Shown here: positions 5,167 to 5,562 of the stretch, in pieces
How the letters are laid out: the number at the start of each line of letters is the position of its first letter
Position numbering within the stretch: the first letter of the stretch is position 1
Source of the DNA: Chloroflexota bacterium
GTDB lineage: Bacteria; Chloroflexota; Dehalococcoidia; GIF9; UBA5629
Assembly: GCA_026389695.1 (NCBI GenBank)
Contig: JAPLHI010000071.1
Location: 1 to 5,562, forward strand
DNA: 5,562 bases
Direction of reading: 5' to 3'
Translations under genes and position numbers: made by a program
Notes under the pieces: generated by a model
The model's input: only the letters and a program-made list of their open reading frames with translations
Told to the model about the DNA's origin: nothing
Database searches by the model: none

Positions 5167-5185
5167 TTTAATAAATACTATTAAA
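5167..5185. promoter_or_regulatory. AT-rich inverted repeat upstream of the rubrerythrin gene (possible operator)
   Basis: TTTAATA (5167-5173) and TATTAAA (5179-5185) are perfect inverted arms around a 5-bp spacer. A second inverted pair, AAGTATC (5184-5190) with GATACTT (5217-5223), overlaps its right arm. Peroxide- or metal-responsive Fur-family regulators bind AT-rich dyads of this size, and rubrerythrin genes are known targets in some bacteria, but this does not match a consensus I can verify. A weak promoter candidate, TTGAGA (5213-5218) with GATATG (5236-5241), lies just downstream. Confidence 0.3.
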
Positions 5186-5289
5186 GTATCAATATGATCG
5201 TAAAATAGTGATTTGAGATACTTATAGGCAGACTCGATATGCCTTATTAATTGCGCAAACTCTTCTCAATTTCGGAGGTGAAAATAGTT

Positions 5290-5562
5290 ATGTGGATGTG
5301 CACTAACTGCCGTCATCTTGAAGTCACTGAAACGAAACCGGAGCATTGTGCTATATGTGGAGCGGATGCTGGAAAGATAATACAGTATGAAGCTCCCAAA
5401 GTTAAAGGAAGCAAAACTCTGAAGCACCTGCAGGAGGGCTTCGCGGCCGAGTCCAAGGCGCAGGTCAGGGATCTGGCCTTTGCCATCAAGGCAGAGCAGG
5501 ACGGTTATCCTCAGTTAGCCGGACTGTTCCGTGCTATAGCAGAATCCGAGGGGGTTCATGCT
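5290..5562 (+). CDS. Reverse rubrerythrin (N-terminal rubredoxin-like plus ferritin-like di-iron domain), truncated
   Basis: The first 91 residues are present and the gene runs past the window. A rubredoxin-like iron site comes first: CTNC (C4, C7) and CAIC (C20, C23). A linker (about 30-42) leads into the ferritin-like helical bundle, where E54 (AAESKAQVR) and E87-G-V-H90 (ESEGVHA) match the di-iron ligands of the first two helices. Classical rubrerythrin has the rubredoxin domain at the C-terminus; here it is at the N-terminus, as in the reverse rubrerythrins of anaerobes, which reduce hydrogen peroxide in the cytoplasm. A second pair of di-iron helices is expected beyond 5562. The ATG is preceded by GGAGGTG 9 nt upstream, a strong site. 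The 188-bp upstream gap holds an AT-rich dyad. Confidence 0.9.
   Translation, partial: MWMCTNCRHLEVTETKPEHCAICGADAGKIIQYEAPKVKGSKTLKHLQEGFAAESKAQVRDLAFAIKAEQDGYPQLAGLFRAIAESEGVHA

Noticed and set aside
1..5562. CRISPR array, insertion sequence or phage genes
   Set aside because: There are no regularly spaced direct repeats, transposase or integrase motifs, or structural phage genes in any frame; the only tandem repeat has two 11-bp units without spacers.

Overview
This window looks like ordinary bacterial chromosome with mixed housekeeping and accessory genes. It has bacterial promoters with TATAAT boxes, Shine-Dalgarno sites, two tRNA genes with encoded CCA ends, and several TTG starts. The truncated gene at the left edge reads as the N-terminus of RNase III. 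That sequence, the small membrane protein beside it, the MmpS-like lipoprotein and the reverse rubrerythrin together suggest an anaerobe. I lean to Chloroflexota (Dehalococcoidia-like) from memory of similar proteins, but nothing here proves the phylum.

Layout, left to right. (1) A minus-strand pair, a three-helix membrane protein (211-570) followed by rnc (1-183, truncated), probably forms one transcript. (2) A short divergent intergenic region carries an imperfect palindrome. (3) A plus-strand metallo-beta-lactamase-fold protein (732-1649) has all its metal ligands and the overall plan of PqsE. (4) tRNA-Gln(CTG) (1704-1777) has a near-consensus promoter. (5) A plus-strand predicted lipoprotein with an MmpS-like beta domain (1907-2278) converges on (6) a minus-strand fatty-acid-type acyl-CoA ligase (2307-3911), which has an insert of about 28 residues. 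(7) A minus-strand TM2-domain protein lies at 4043-4240. (8) tRNA-Glu(CTC) (4416-4492) is followed by 235 bp without a gene but rich in repeats and palindromes. (9) A hicB-hicA toxin-antitoxin pair (4728-5101) has overlapping reading frames and TTG starts on both genes. (10) A truncated reverse rubrerythrin (5290-5562 and beyond) has an AT-rich dyad upstream.

The genes do not form one pathway. The ligase implies fatty-acid or other carboxylate activation, the rubrerythrin peroxide defence, and rnc RNA processing. The tRNA-Glu/hicBA segment is the most accessory-like part: a tRNA gene (a classic integration target), a perfect tandem 11-bp repeat, and a toxin-antitoxin module with a palindromic leader. 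No integrase, phage gene, CRISPR array or insertion sequence is visible. I see no convincing new multi-gene system. The best leads are the PqsE-like hydrolase, the ligase insert and the hicBA leader.
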